64,000 nt of DNA from Rutpela maculata. Taxonomy: Eukaryota > Arthropoda > Insecta > Coleoptera > Cerambycidae. Below, piece after piece: positions 35,310-46,919 of this stretch (position 1 is its first letter; each line of letters begins with the position of its first letter). The notes beneath the pieces were generated by a model. That model did not search any database. It was not told the DNA's origin and was given only the letters and a program-made list of their open reading frames with translations. The translations under genes were made by a program, and so were the position numbers. The stretch spans positions 18,845,179 to 18,909,178 of the forward strand of contig OW386286.2 of the NCBI GenBank assembly GCA_936432065.2, written 5' to 3'.

Positions 35310-37888
35310 GGTGTCCAGGTAGAAGAGGCCGAAGCTCATGCTGATGTGTCGATCGTAGCAGCAGCTATTGAGAAAGCAAGGCATGGTTCTCGAGTAGTTG
35401 TTGTTGGCTAGGACACCGACTTATTACCCAAGGAACAATTTTAGTTTCTTAAATATATACAAAATGCACTGAAAAATCTATTTTGCTGTAACAATATCCT
35501 TAATACCATAATAAAGCGACTTGTAGACTAAAAGGGCCCACCCTTATGAAGGTTGTTAAGGCCTTTTTAAATTCCATCATAAAACTCCTTAGTGAGGCAT
35601 AGTGCTGCTCTTGAAAACCTTGTTCGGGCCGTTTTAAAACCTTTTTTAAAACCTATTTTAAGCTTTTCTATTAGCTTCCTGCATTTCTAGAAAACACCTA
35701 GAAGGCTACCTTAAACTCTTATAAGTCCATATTAGAACTGAGAAGCTATAAGAATGTCCACGAAGGAATCCAAATAATTTTGTTATTGCATTTATTTTTT
35801 CTAAACTGATTTAAGCAAACACACCATCAGACTTATTGAAGATAAAATAGAATTTGAAATTTATAAAGCGTAGAGTGGCACTATAACCTCTCTAAGGCCG
35901 ATTTAAAAGGTAATAAAAAATCAAAACCAACGGCAGTTTATCGTGAAAACTACATAAGAAAGGCCCAAAAAACAAGGGCCCCTCAGAAATAATAATGATT
36001 TTAATATCCATACAAAATTTGCATAGACACGTAATCAGCAAATTTAAAAAAGTGGGCTGCTTCTCGGTTCCCACGGTATTTTTCAGTCGTTTCTTGTAAT
36101 TCTACCTTAATTTGCTAAAGAAAAAGTGATAATTATTGATAATTATAATTGTGAGATTGACCTTGAATATTTTTTTATAACAAGAAAAACATGGCCGGCC
36201 AACTAAAAACCTAATTGTCATTAAACTATATATTCTAATAATGGTAATGACCTAGAACATTTACTCTAAATGAAGTCCTTTTAGTCTTTTTGTATACTCT
36301 CACAAATAATCCCTTCCTTACAAAAATGCAAATGCCCTTGGCGAAGATCACATGGACTTGATAAAAGCTGTAATAAAACGTTTGGGACGTTGACATTTGA
36401 ACCAAAAAACTTAAAACTTAACCTCAAAATAATTTGTATGTGTGTGTGTGTGTTTTAACAGTCCTTTTAAAATGGCCACTCTTTTTTATTTTATTCCACC
36501 TTTCCAAAAAAGACTTAATTACACATCAGTAAGTCGTGAAATGCTTTTAATTAACACTCATACACACATGCATCAACGACACTTCAGGCAGACATATTGT
36601 TTATTATTTTTATAATAAATGTTTTATTGAGGTTTTGGAAAGTGTTTTATGGAATTCAGTTTTGCCCTTTAGATTTATAGAGGCCTTTTTTTCTTCATAA
36701 CGGTTTCATCACAACATTTATCTAGGATGTTTTAAGAGTCTAGTTTTGTAATGTCCTTTAATAAGTACTAGGCATTGAAAATGTCTAGTTTTAAAAAGGA
36801 TTTAAGATGCATTTATTGCAAATATGTTAAAACCATAAAGAATAATTTAAAGCCTCTTTAAATCTAAATGGAATTTAAGACATTCAGAAAATTAATTAGC
36901 TTTATGGAGAGTTTTTATGTAGGTATGATAAACCCATTACAATACATATTATCCTAGAAGCAAGTTAGCTTTATAATTAGGTCTTACAGAATGCTTTAAA
37001 ACTTACCATATAAGAGCAAGTATACTTGAAGCCTAAAAGGCCTTAACTACAACATCAATAAAGCACAAGACTATTCTAACCCTGACAAACCTTTCTTAAA
37101 ACCTCCTCAAGTCCAAATGACTTTTAAATTGTTCCTTGGGTAGTCCCCCTAATTACTTTGTTAACAGATGAGATGCATATTTGGTTCCTTCGACCACGCT
37201 CAGGGAATAAAAAAGGTCAATTTTTTACATTCCAAAGCAATGAAATTTGCACAGGAATACATTACACTGTCTGATGTTCATACATGCTGTTACAGGTTGT
37301 GACACAACCTCCGCGCCCTTTAGAAAGAGCAGATTAAAGACTTACGCCTTTTAGAACAAAACCCGAATCTGCGACAGACTGTTGCATTATTTACGGAGGA
37401 TGCTGTATCCCAAGATGACATTGCAGCTGCAGGGAAAAAATGTCTACTTGCCTTTTATGGGGCAACAAAGTTCCAGACGCTTGATGAGTATAGATATTTT
37501 TTATACGATCATCTGATCAGTAAGCAGCAATTACATTCCAAATTTAACTTGGCAGTGTTGCCTCCTACAAGTGCAGCAACTGCCAATCATCATATCGCAC
37601 CTCCAAGTCCAGCTGTGGATGGGTAATAATTTAGAGCTGACTCCCTAGGGTTGGAAGTTAAGCCATGGGGCTTTCAAACCAGTTTTGACATGTTCAGATC
37701 CAGCCCCTAGCAATTTACTGACGCTCATATCCTGTGGTTGCAAATCGGGATGCACAAAACGTTGTGAGTGCTCATCAGCAGGGTTAAAGTGTTCTGCCAT
37801 GTGTGGATATTGCCAGGGATTATCTTGCAGCAACTCAGAAGATATGTTACCTGACGACGACACTGATAATGACGAACTAATGTTATAA
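35310..37888 (+). pseudogene. PIN-like/CXC family gene, decayed copy 2, split by an insertion
   Basis: The first part (35310-35426) reads VEEAEAHADVSIVAAAIE, then RVVVVG, a TAG, and DTDLL: the acidic EAEAHAD and DTD boxes of the PIN-like core. A 1.7-kb element then interrupts it. After the insertion (37143 on) the frame resumes with VPLITLL and MHIWFLRP, and later LRLLEQNPNLRQTVALFTED and AFYGATKFQTLDEYRYF. A final block (about 37720-37840) is the CXC tail with CGCKSGCTKRCECSSAGLKC. Stops at several points and loss of everything N-terminal to the PIN core show it is dead. It is related to, but well diverged from, the copy at 14085-17142. Confidence 0.65.
35425..37142. mobile_element. TA-flanked 1714-bp element inside the PIN-like gene
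   Basis: The element runs 35427-37140. It starts CCCAAGGAACAATTT and ends AAATTGTTCCTTGGG, exact 15-bp inverted termini, with TA on both sides. Removing it and one TA joins the DTDLL and VPLI codons in frame, proving insertion into a pre-existing gene. The TA duplication suits Tc1/mariner-type mobilisation. The interior has no transposase but many short motifs of the type taaaacctttttaaaacc. Confidence 0.75.
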
Positions 37889-38274
37889 CGTATTTTCGTA
37901 TTCTATTCTATTTATTATAGGCTTCATAATTACAGTATATTTTTCTTCTGTAATGGTAATATACCTAAAAAAATGTTTTTTGTTTTACTTACAACCTATA
38001 AACACACATTTCACAGTGTATTTTGTACACAATTGGGATTTTTGAAAATTCAATAACATTCTGCACCTCATAATTCAAAAACCGTTCGATTTAGAGGAAA
38101 AATGTTAATATCAAAAATGTTTGTTTCATGCAATTTTTCAATATGGCGGTCGAAGCACAGCTTCGATTTTAGTGGACTTTTAGTATATTCATTAGGGTGG
38201 CAAGTGGAACATCTCCACCAAATTCCTTGCTTGTACTAATTTTTTCGAGGCCAAAATTTACTGTTCCTGCACTA

Positions 38275-38996
38275 ATCCTCAATCCTCAAAAGTCGTATGA
38301 TACGATTTTGTTTTCCGGTAACTTTTTGTGTCTGGCCAATCCTGCTCGATATCATAGAGAGTGAGATAAAAATTAGATATTACTATTATTATAAATCATT
38401 AAATAAACAAAATTAGTTTCCTAGCTACCTATGTCGCATGTTATGAGGAAAAGTAAGTCCCCCACGGAATAGTAAAAACCCACCGTGCGTCGCGTTGATA
38501 ATGAACTCTTATGTCCAACAATGATAAACGTAATAAACATAATCATTAGTAAATAGGTAGATTACTAAATATTTCTCACTCTATATTGCCGAAAGAAAAC
38601 ATTAGTCATGTTTCATTTATTTTATTTATTACTAATATTAGACTTTTACGTACTGCATTAATAGTTTTTGTAACCTTATTTAGATGTTACTTTAGTTACA
38701 AAGTAAAATTCTTTAATTTTCGGACAAACACATCGTGCTTACTGCGCAAAATAAGGTATTTACAAATATTTGGTTATTAATTTATAACATAACGCAATAA
38801 TAGTCCACTGCGTGTATGAGTTTATCGCATGTTTCCGTTCTGTGAATCACTGCCTTTTGTATTTTCTGTAAAAACCACGGACATTCCAGATTTCGCCAGT
38901 GAGCTTTTAATACTATCTGGATTACGTAGCGTTCAATCAGTGTGAACTTGTGAAGTGCGTTTGGTGGGTACTGAAATCGACAAATATTTTTTCAAA
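38275..38996. other. AT-rich DNA and possible 5' UTR before exon B
   Basis: Mostly featureless. If exon B is a first exon, its promoter and 5' UTR must lie here; TCAGTG at 38937-38942 resembles an initiator, but no TATA box or clear downstream element supports it. Confidence 0.25.
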
Positions 38997-39041
38997 ATGC
39001 GGAGAAAGCTTTTCAGGCGCTTGTCGTCTCTTTTACAAATC
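38997..39041 (+). CDS. trio: trio alternative first coding exon B
   Basis: ATG at 38997 (caaaATGcgg) opens 15 codons, MRRKLFRRLSSLLQI, directly followed by a strong donor gtaagt at 39042. The exon ends in phase 0, exactly what the exon at 51489 needs, and the open frame would run on through the DH domain. The peptide is basic and amphipathic, with five Arg/Lys and alternating Leu/Phe, a plausible membrane-binding tail. This is inferred from the sequence alone: a short ATG plus a donor could occur by chance, but the phase match and the lack of stops support it. The isoform would lack the 22933 exon's Lys/Pro linker. Confidence 0.55.
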
Positions 39042-40606
39042 GTAAGTGTATTTAAACTAAATTTTTTTAGTAATTAATGTATAATTAATAATGCGGTATT
39101 CGAAATATGTGCTACAAGGAAAATTGAGATATGAGTAAAATGACTAATTAGGCGGAAATCTAGTTTCTCGGAAGACGCTCCTAGAATGGCAGGGTGTGCA
39201 CTCGAAGTTTTGAAAAAATACATACATTATCTGGAATGGCCGTATGAATCTAAATGTGGAGAGCGCCATTCTGGGCGCGATTCCACAAAGGGGTAAAAAA
39301 ACGTTTCCGAAAATTTTTGTATTACCGAAAATTGATTAATTTTATGTTCACACTGTATTTACATCAGGCTATTTTACATTTATCAATGATTTTCAAGTCA
39401 ATGGAAAGCTTATTCTTTATTTCTGCTGATCAATTATTCTCGAAATTGTTGTTAACAAATGGTACAGAAATTGTTTAAGCAAAGCATACCAAAATAACGC
39501 AGTGTAAATTTGTGCATTGAGGCATTTTAAAAACTATTGTAGATAGATGCATACTTCTATGATATGAAGTCTACAGAAAAGAATGGAGCAATTTTTAGTG
39601 AAAAAATTTCTGAATTGCTTTATTGTTGAATTGATAAGTAGTCCAGTCAACGGACCGCTAAAATGACCAAAATCTCTAACTTGAGTGCTACTGAATAGAT
39701 TTTGATGAAACCTTGTGCAATGTGTTTGTAATGACGTTAATAAAAAAGTTGAAAAAAAAGATTAGAGTAGGAAATGATCGGAAGAGGTAGAAAACACCCT
39801 TTTTATCTCGGGTTCCGTAACTTGTAGAATTAGGTCAAAAATGAAAAAAAAAACGATATATTTACCTTTTTTGGCTCAAAATAAGATGGTATTATTCTTG
39901 TGATTTTTTCAAAAAATGCTTATTTTTCGAGATATGACCACTCGAAAATTCCTAAAAATGGGGGAGGGGAAATGTAAAAGTTGAAAAAAAGTCTGAAAAA
40001 ATGCAGGTGAATGCATCATTAAAATGCAAGACTTTTTTTATCTACAATTTTTTTGAAAATTGATGTGCGAAGGGGAAAAATCCGAAAAAACTTTTTTTGG
40101 TCTGAAAAATTTTTTGATGAGCGAAAACCGGGCCCTCAAAACAAATCTAGGCCTGGGGGAACCACCCTCCCACCATCCCACCCCCCCACCCCCCTCCCTC
40201 TCGACAGAACTGCAACTTAGTAAAGTATAAAGCTGCTATCTATCTCTCTCTAAGATGTGTTTTCATGCTAATGAATCGGTGGGCCAGAGAATGGACTAAT
40301 GACGTTTTTTGTTTTTGGATGGGTTTTCGGGAATATTTATATCTGATTTTCGAATTTAAAATTTAAAGTTTTTTTATTAAACCTCTTAAAGCCATGGAAT
40401 TTCATGTCATTTTGATCATGGAAAACCTGGAAATTCGTCAAATTTAAATAGGTACTTCATTTTAATGGGAACACTGTAATTATAAAAATTTGTACATACT
40501 TAATTGGTAATTAGTACCTACCTAAATATGTCACAGGTTTTCAATTAAATATGTGTGAACTACGTTAATAGATATTGTTGTGTTCTAGTGTCGTGTTGTG
40601 AACTCG
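39042..40606. other. Intronic, low-complexity rich
   Basis: Contains homopolymer-rich DNA (39840-40150) and a C-rich patch at 40150-40205 (cccaccccccc and similar). No gene or clear element is recognised. Confidence 0.4.
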
Positions 40607-41079
40607 TACACTCAAAGAAAATGATAGGTAAATTCAACCAAAAAGAGCATATGAAATCGCGCCTGTCTAGTTTCATAGTTAAATCATTCAGAAAAGAATA
40701 GTCATACAACTTTATTTGTTTTCGTAAACAAATAGTAGTTTAATAATCATATCTTCTTGTAACAAATTAAATAGTACAATGACATTTTTTTATGTTTACT
40801 AACCGTTTTCAATTTGGTCTACAATTAAATAGTACAACGACTTTGTTTTTTGTTCACCAACTAATTTTTAGGTTGATCTACACTTTATTGTATGATGAAG
40901 TTTTTTTTGGTTAGCCAAAATCTCAGTATACGCGTCTGAAAAAAAGATTGCAGCGCCTGTGCGGTTGACATCGGAACTAATTCCTGTGTGATAAGTGTTT
41001 TGTTTACATTCAAATCATTGTAATTTCGGTGATTTAAAAGGTATTTTATAAATAAATTTCAATGAAAATATATGTATAG

Positions 41080-42019
41080 CAATTGATTTTATTAAAGCGA
41101 TATAAATAATAAAAAAAATCTTGCATAATTCAGCTGAAATACCAAAAAGAAGAGCTAGTGTAACATAAGACAAATTACATTTTAATGTAGTAAATAGTAA
41201 GACAATTCTCTCTTACTGTTAATCTACGAGCTTTTTTGTCTCTAAAAACAGACTGCACAACCTCCACTATTGTGTTCAGCAGTTTAAAACTGTTAAGTCC
41301 AGTAAAACAGTTCAGCTTACTATCTGTTGTTAACAGAGTACACAACGTAAATACTTCCGGAGTATTTACTTGAACTTGGAAGTTTTTGGTGCAACATAAT
41401 CAGGTTGTGCCTGTAGTACTTGCAATAAACTCTCATCTTCTTGGGTATTTTCATTTTCTTCACAATCACACTGATCGTCGAATGGTCGTTTCGGGGACCG
41501 TTTCTGCCAACACAAGCCTTCTTTGAAATCGTTCAGACCTATTGGATGGTCCAGGAATGGTATCATTATCACTTACAGTAAATTTCTTGATGGGACTGCT
41601 GTTTTTTTCAAGATTTTATTTTTTTTACTGTGTTCTAAAAATAAGACAATGTCTATTTAACCTTAACCTCAACATACAATAAATACCTCCTTGATAAAAA
41701 TAATCATCGTCTGTGAAATGAAGTGAACAATCCTTCATATGCACTTTGTCACTGGCTTTCCAATTTTTAATTTTATTATCCAGACTTTTAGCCTGTTTAC
41801 AAAATCCTTCCCCCCAAAACTGTTATCCATCTTCATGCGGTGTTTGCCGGCTTCGGGATACAAATGTTGGGTTTTTTTTGCCCAAGACGAACACTGAGGA
41901 ACTGAACAATATTGATTCATATTGTTTTCAATTTTAATTGAATCCAATCGACAATAAAAACAACGCAAAGCAATTATGACAAGCAAAAAATGAAAGTTTT
42001 CACTTGTCATCTCACACAA
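41080..42019 (-). pseudogene. THAP/HTH transposase remnant
   Basis: The exon-like segment from about 41920 starts MNQYCSVPQCSSWAKK (the C-x4-C of a THAP finger), followed by GKHRMKMDNSFG and KVWIIKLKIGKPVTK. The C and H that complete the C2CH finger (CSLHFTDDDYF) lie in a different frame near 41740, so there is a frameshift. A second segment (41572 downwards) has acidic runs, then KLLNTIVEVVQSVF and TLALLFGISAELC (about 41290-41110). That is the helix-turn-helix that in ISL2EU/HARBI-like elements precedes the DDE domain. Family recognition is from memory. Confidence 0.6.
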
Positions 42020-42136
42020 AGTAGTTCGTAATTGGCACCGTAGGTGGCGTATCGCTTATTTTTAATCGCGTATTGAGACATCAGACCACCCAAACCAAAG
42101 ATTAGAGATCGTTTATAAGATCCATTCAAATATATC

Positions 42137-43551
42137 GATGATAGACGAGGGTCGACAATTTTTGAGACCAAAAAAAATTATAGTAGGATGAAACCCATTG
42201 GAAAAGGAAGAGAATATAACAAAAATGAAAGGAAAAATAATTTACGGGCGATCTGAGGTCGGGAAGGGGAAGGGGGTGAGTTTTTAAGGGTAAAAAACGG
42301 TTTATCTCGATTTCCGGCAAAACTACATGTCCTATGAAAAAAAGTTAAAAAGCAAAGTTGTAGGTAATAAAAAGATCTACAACTTTTGTTTTTACACTTT
42401 TTTCACATAACCTCAAAATTTATGTGAAAAATTCAAATAACCAAGTTTTTGGTTTTTTATTTTTATCTTTTGCAAAAAAATTTATTTTTTCACGAAATTT
42501 GGTGAAAACTTACCTTTTTATGTCCCAAACACACAGTATTTTTTTTTATTTAAAATATTCATTTTTTCACGTTATTTTGACTTAATATCGAAAAAGCACT
42601 CTAATTTTCAATCGAAAATTCTCACGTCAAAATATCTGCTTTTTTAAAAAAGTCGGTGGGCTTTTTGTTCGTTGAAATCTCTACTTTCTGATGGTATAAA
42701 AAAAATATACATTACTATGGTAAATGTTCTCAGAAAATGCAAATAAACGAAAAAAACTCGAATCCGAAAATTTTTTTTTGAATCATTATGTACAATTTTG
42801 AGCTATTTATTAAAATTTACACTTTAATTACTCGAAAAACGTAAGATTTCATGTTACATTGATAAACAAAAAAATTGCTAATCGAAATATACTACTATAA
42901 ATAGCTCAAAATTGTATATAATGATTCAAAAAAAAATTTTCGGATTCGAGTTTTTTTCGTTTATTTGCATTTTCTGAGAACATTTACCATAGTAATGTAT
43001 ATTTTTTTATACCATCAGAAAGTAGAGATTTCAACGAACAAAAAGCCCACCGACTTTTTTAAAAAAGCAGATATTTTGACGTGAGAATTTTCGATTGAAA
43101 ATTAGGTTGCTTTTTCGATATTAAGTCAAAATAAGGTGAAAAAATGAATATTTTAAATCAAAAAAATTACTGTGTGTTTGGGACATAAAAAGGTAAGTTT
43201 CCACCAAATTTCGTGAAAAAATAAATTTTTTTGCAAAAGATAAAAATAAAAAACCAAAAACTTGGTTATTTGAATTTTTCACATAAATTTTGAGGTTATG
43301 TGAAAAAAGTGTAAAAACAAAAGTTGTAGATCTTTTTATTACCTACAACTTTGCCATTTAACTTTTTTTCATAGGACTTGTAGTTTTGCCCTTAAAAACT
43401 CACCCCCTTCCCCTTCCCGACCTCAGATCGCCCGTAAATTATTTTTCCTTTCATTTTTGTTATATTCTCTACCTTTTCCAATGGGTTTCATCCTACTATA
43501 ATTTTTTTTCACTTTTTACCATTTTCAAAATTATCGACCCTGGTCTATGAT
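42137..43551. repeat. 1.4-kb near-perfect palindrome
   Basis: The left arm (about 42137-42808) and right arm (about 42898-43551) are inverted copies with few differences. Check words are gaggtcgggaaggggaaggg against ccccttcccgacctc, and gatctacaacttttgttttt against aaaaacaaaagttgtagatc. The loop (42809-42897) is 89 bp. No ORF exceeds 65 codons. This is a foldback-type element or an inverted duplication. Confidence 0.85.
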
Positions 43552-44446
43552 CCCAGAGAGAATTTGAACATTGCAATCATGTTATTAATTTTCTATAAAT
43601 TCATAAGAGTATAAGATAATGCATGATTGATTATTGTCAGTGATTTGTATGTGGCGTCATCTGGGAATAATTTCTGTAATAGACTACGTGGTAAGGATGC
43701 AAATTTTATGGAAATTCTTTTAGAACTTCTAGAAGACGACAATAATATTGGTTTGTCTACCAAGTACAATAATACAGCGAACTAATACTGGGTTAGAATT
43801 ACAATTCGATAATAGTTAAAAATAAAATATACTATTATCTAGTTTAATTTGACAGAATTCAACAAAATAATAGTCAGACGAAAAAAATAATAGTCTTATT
43901 CAACTATTTTTTAAGTTAATGTTTGTTTTGTTGTTCGACAACTTTTCATTAATTAAAATAACAATCACCTCTTGTTTAAAAATACCATCAATATAATTTA
44001 GTTTAACAAAATTAACGATATTGTTAGTTAACCATTTACCCATACTATTTCTTTGAGTGTAGGTAGTAGGTATTATCGAGTTGCTTGGAAATCGTAAATA
44101 GACATACAATATACAGATTTGGCAAATGTAGTTTTATATACAGATAACGGCAACTAAGTACGTACACGTACGAATTTATGGGCAACTAGTCATTTCATAT
44201 TCTCGGGTGGGAAGCAGATTGAATGTGAAACTGTACAAAGGAATTTAAATGGTGGGAGCTCGACCTGCGGTCGGTTGCCCATTTAATTCGCATTTAAACC
44301 CGGTCCGATGTACGTACTTGCCTGCCTTTATCTGTATCCTGAGTTAAACGAGTGCAAGGAAGAAAACATAGAAATTAGGAAAAGAACGAGGGTGTGCTAC
44401 TCTCAGCACGTTCCACACATCATGAAATCTTATTTTTATCACCTTG

Positions 44447-44724
44447 TCGTGTACCATGGGCGCAGCCAGGGGGGGAGCCATGGGGCCCGGGACACCCCCA
44501 AGCCATCTTCCATGAGCCAAAAAATAAAGCAGCAGTACAAAGCAGTATCTAAAGTATCCCTTGAAATAAATATTTTGTAATTAATGCCAATATTATCTAA
44601 TAGAGGAATCTACATACACATCCGTTTTCAACCATTTTCCGAAAAATTTTCCTCATCTTCTGGGGAGGCCGGTTCTATTGCCCCCCCCCCAGATGAATTT
44701 TCTGGCTGCGCCACTGTCGTGTAC
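44447..44724. mobile_element. hAT MITE, 262 bp
   Basis: The element (44455-44716) begins CATGGGCGCAGCCAGG and ends CTGGCTGCGCCACTG. The identical 8-bp duplication tcgtgtac lies at 44447-44454 and 44717-44724. The termini are typical of hAT MITEs (CAGTGGCGCAGCCAG), with two differences at the left end. The ORFs here are repeat sequence. Confidence 0.85.
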
Positions 44725-46084
44725 CAACGCAGGGCATCGGTACCTTTCGTCTTTCTTTTCCGGATTTATCTGTTTTCTTTCTCACACTCAAAGACAACCC
44801 AATAACAAAAGTGCGTACCTATGTGCCTAGTTAGGACGCTGCTTTAGGCTAGATATCTGCTACGCCTTTGCATATCAGTGCGGTACTTACAGTAAATGTA
44901 ATCTATCACTGAAATACACACGGATAAAATATTTTAAAAAAAGTTTTATTTAAAATAATCACACCTTCATTCTACAAACTAATTAAGCTGCACAATAATA
45001 TGACGTCAATTATTTAACAAAAAAAAAGCAAGCAACTCACTGACGACAGTGCTAGCTTACCCTATACGCTAATTACGCACGTGCGTAAAGCGGCAGATTT
45101 TTAGGGGCGACAAATATTGACTTTGAGTCTACCATTAATAACTTTGCCGCAAGAAAATCACGGCGAAAACTGTTTTAATACAGATTATTTTTACAATTAC
45201 CTAATTATTTCTCATTTATTTGCTTTTATCATGTTTAGAAATTATCATTTAGGCATTAAGCAAATCACAACTTACATTTTTTAATTTAATATGAAATTAG
45301 CTACTTTCTTATTATTATTAGAGGCGGAAATAGGTTTGCGTAAAGCGGCAAATACTTTAATCCGTCACTGACTGAGAAATATAATAGACATTAATTTAAA
45401 TAGGTACACACCAATATTTTACTAAAGTTTTTGAAATTTAAATTGATCACAATTTAAAATAATTACCTTCGTAAATCGAGTTAAAAACTTAAACTGTTTA
45501 TCTCAATTGTTGAGGAAATGTCGCTAAGATATATAAAAGGTAGAAGTATAAAGTAATGAGTAGTAGAAGGCAGATAAGAATTCTTGGAAAACATTTTGGT
45601 GTTAAAATATCAGTAGAATAAACTATAGTCTTGTGACATGGTAAATACACTTCTTATGGTAGCGACATTAACAGGTAGCGACGCCAACAGCTAGTGTAAT
45701 TTTAAAAAATAAATTCATTAATACCCTTGGTATTAATTCATAAAGAAATTGTAGGCATTAGCTTAATGTAAAAGAATTTCCTGGACGATTTTTCTGTCAG
45801 AAAATGCCACTTTTGGCAGAAAAATTGCGAGCTAACGAGTCAATACATCTACATTTTTTTAGAATCGAGGAAAATTTGCCTGTTTCAGCCCGTAGCGACT
45901 TCAGCTTAATTTCTAAATACCGTCAGACGTATCATCGTATCCACTTGGTTGATTCATATATGTAATATGTCTTCATAGAGACGCTGTTGAGACGTCGAAT
46001 TGAGTTAACTTCAATCCTTCGCTGGCTACTACCAATATGAATTTTCGTATAGGTGATTTTGCGGCTGAGCTAAAAATTTAATCG
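44725..46084. other. AT-rich DNA, no gene seen
   Basis: The phrase gcgtaaagcggca occurs at about 45084 and 45341 in the same orientation, hinting at a degraded repeat. Nothing else is supportable. Confidence 0.35.
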
Positions 46085-46430
46085 AAGGCCAAATTTTGCA
46101 AAAAACCTTTAACTACAGGTCGTGCTTTGTCCACATCACCAGATAAAGTTGTCTTCACTTTATACACCCACTTTCGGTTCAGTGCCTTTTTGACTTTCGG
46201 AAGAGAAACTAAACGTCATGTGTTATTCCCTTATAGAGATTGATACTCAGCATCCATTGCTTTGACGCATTGGGATCGGCGAGATCCATTGACTGCATCC
46301 TGATTTGTCTGTAGTTCAATAACATCGGTATAAACAGTCAACAAATAAACATCAGTGCGAAAATCTCAACCTCACGGACAGATTTGTCAAACTGTTCATT
46401 CTCATCATCATCTGATTCACTTTTATTATA
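46085..46430 (-). pseudogene. Ty1/copia pol fragment
   Basis: Minus-strand frames read DAVNGSRRSQCVKAMDAEYQ (about 46300-46240), then VSLPKVKKALNRKWVYKVK, DKARPVVKGF (about 46215-46100). This is the N-terminal part of a copia-type reverse transcriptase (..W..AM..E...L..N.TW.LV.LP...K....KWV.K.K....RYKARLVAKGF). Several frame changes and a missing segment make it non-functional, and no LTR is seen. Confidence 0.7.
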
Positions 46431-46872
46431 GGATGACCAGATTTTTGTTAAGTGAATGCTGGACACTTCTGCCAAGGGCGGATCTGGGCCTTGAGCTTGG
46501 GCTGAAAATAACAAAAATATTTTTCCTCGAAAAAAAATTTTTTTCGTCCCAAAATTTTTTTAATGAGCAGGGAGGGGGGAAATCTGAAAAAAAAAAATTC
46601 CGTCCCAAAATTTTTTGAGCGGGGGGGAGAATTTTTTGATGAGCGGAAAGCAAGTATCCGAAAAAAAATTTTTCCAAACAAAATGTAATACTGTAACTTC
46701 ACTATAACCTGAATGCTGAACTTATGCTGGACAGTTTTGTAATACTTTCCAGCGAAATTCCGGACATATGGTCAGAATGCTGGACTTTCGCTGGACACTT
46801 GTAAATGCTGGACAGTACTCCAAAATGCTGGACTTTCCAGGGAAATTCCGGACGTATGGTCACCCTATTTTA
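46428..46872. mobile_element. MITE-like repeat with TGACCA termini
   Basis: tataggatgaccag (from 46428) and atggtcaccctatt (to about 46871) are inverted. The interior repeats 'gctggaca' and 'aattccggac(a/g)tatggtca' several times and has a G/A-rich patch at 46550-46640. The repeated inner copies suggest a degraded tandem insertion. Confidence 0.45.
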
Positions 46873-46919
46873 TTATCATGTTCATTTTGTGCGTTAGAAC
46901 TTGTAACATGGGTGATTTG

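Larger units (their letters stand above)
34980..38274 (+). mobile_element. Long-inverted-repeat element carrying a PIN-like/CXC gene
   Basis: The left arm (34980 to about 35270) and right arm (about 38068-38274) are inverted. Examples are acaagcaaggaatttggtgg against ccaccaaattccttgcttgt, and the inner pair ctctaaatcgaacggttttt against aaaaaccgttcgatttagag. Outer ends read TAGTGCA and TGCACTA. The payload is the gene remnant at 35310-37888, so a member of the PIN-like/CXC family sits inside inverted repeats as a transposon cargo or transposase would. The arms have diverged and no clean target duplication was found. Confidence 0.6.
40607..44061 (-). mobile_element. THAP-domain DNA transposon (ISL2EU-like), 3451 bp
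   Basis: CACTCAAAG at 40609 and CTTTGAGTG ending at 44059 are inverted termini with TA outside both ends. The inverted match extends further inward, with differences (gataggtaaat against atgggtaaatgg). The minus-strand gene remnant inside encodes a THAP zinc finger and a helix-turn-helix that normally precedes a DDE_Tnp_4 catalytic domain. A 1.4-kb palindrome at 42137-43551 has inserted on the gene's upstream side. The DDE part is missing, so this is a dead copy. Confidence 0.65.

Noticed and set aside
37645..37863. 72-codon minus-strand frame
   Set aside because: Antisense shadow of the CXC tail of the PIN-like gene.
46355..46702. Overlapping open frames of 83-87 codons on both strands
   Set aside because: Homopolymer-rich repeat DNA (A- and G-runs); translations are Phe/Lys-rich and antisense to each other.
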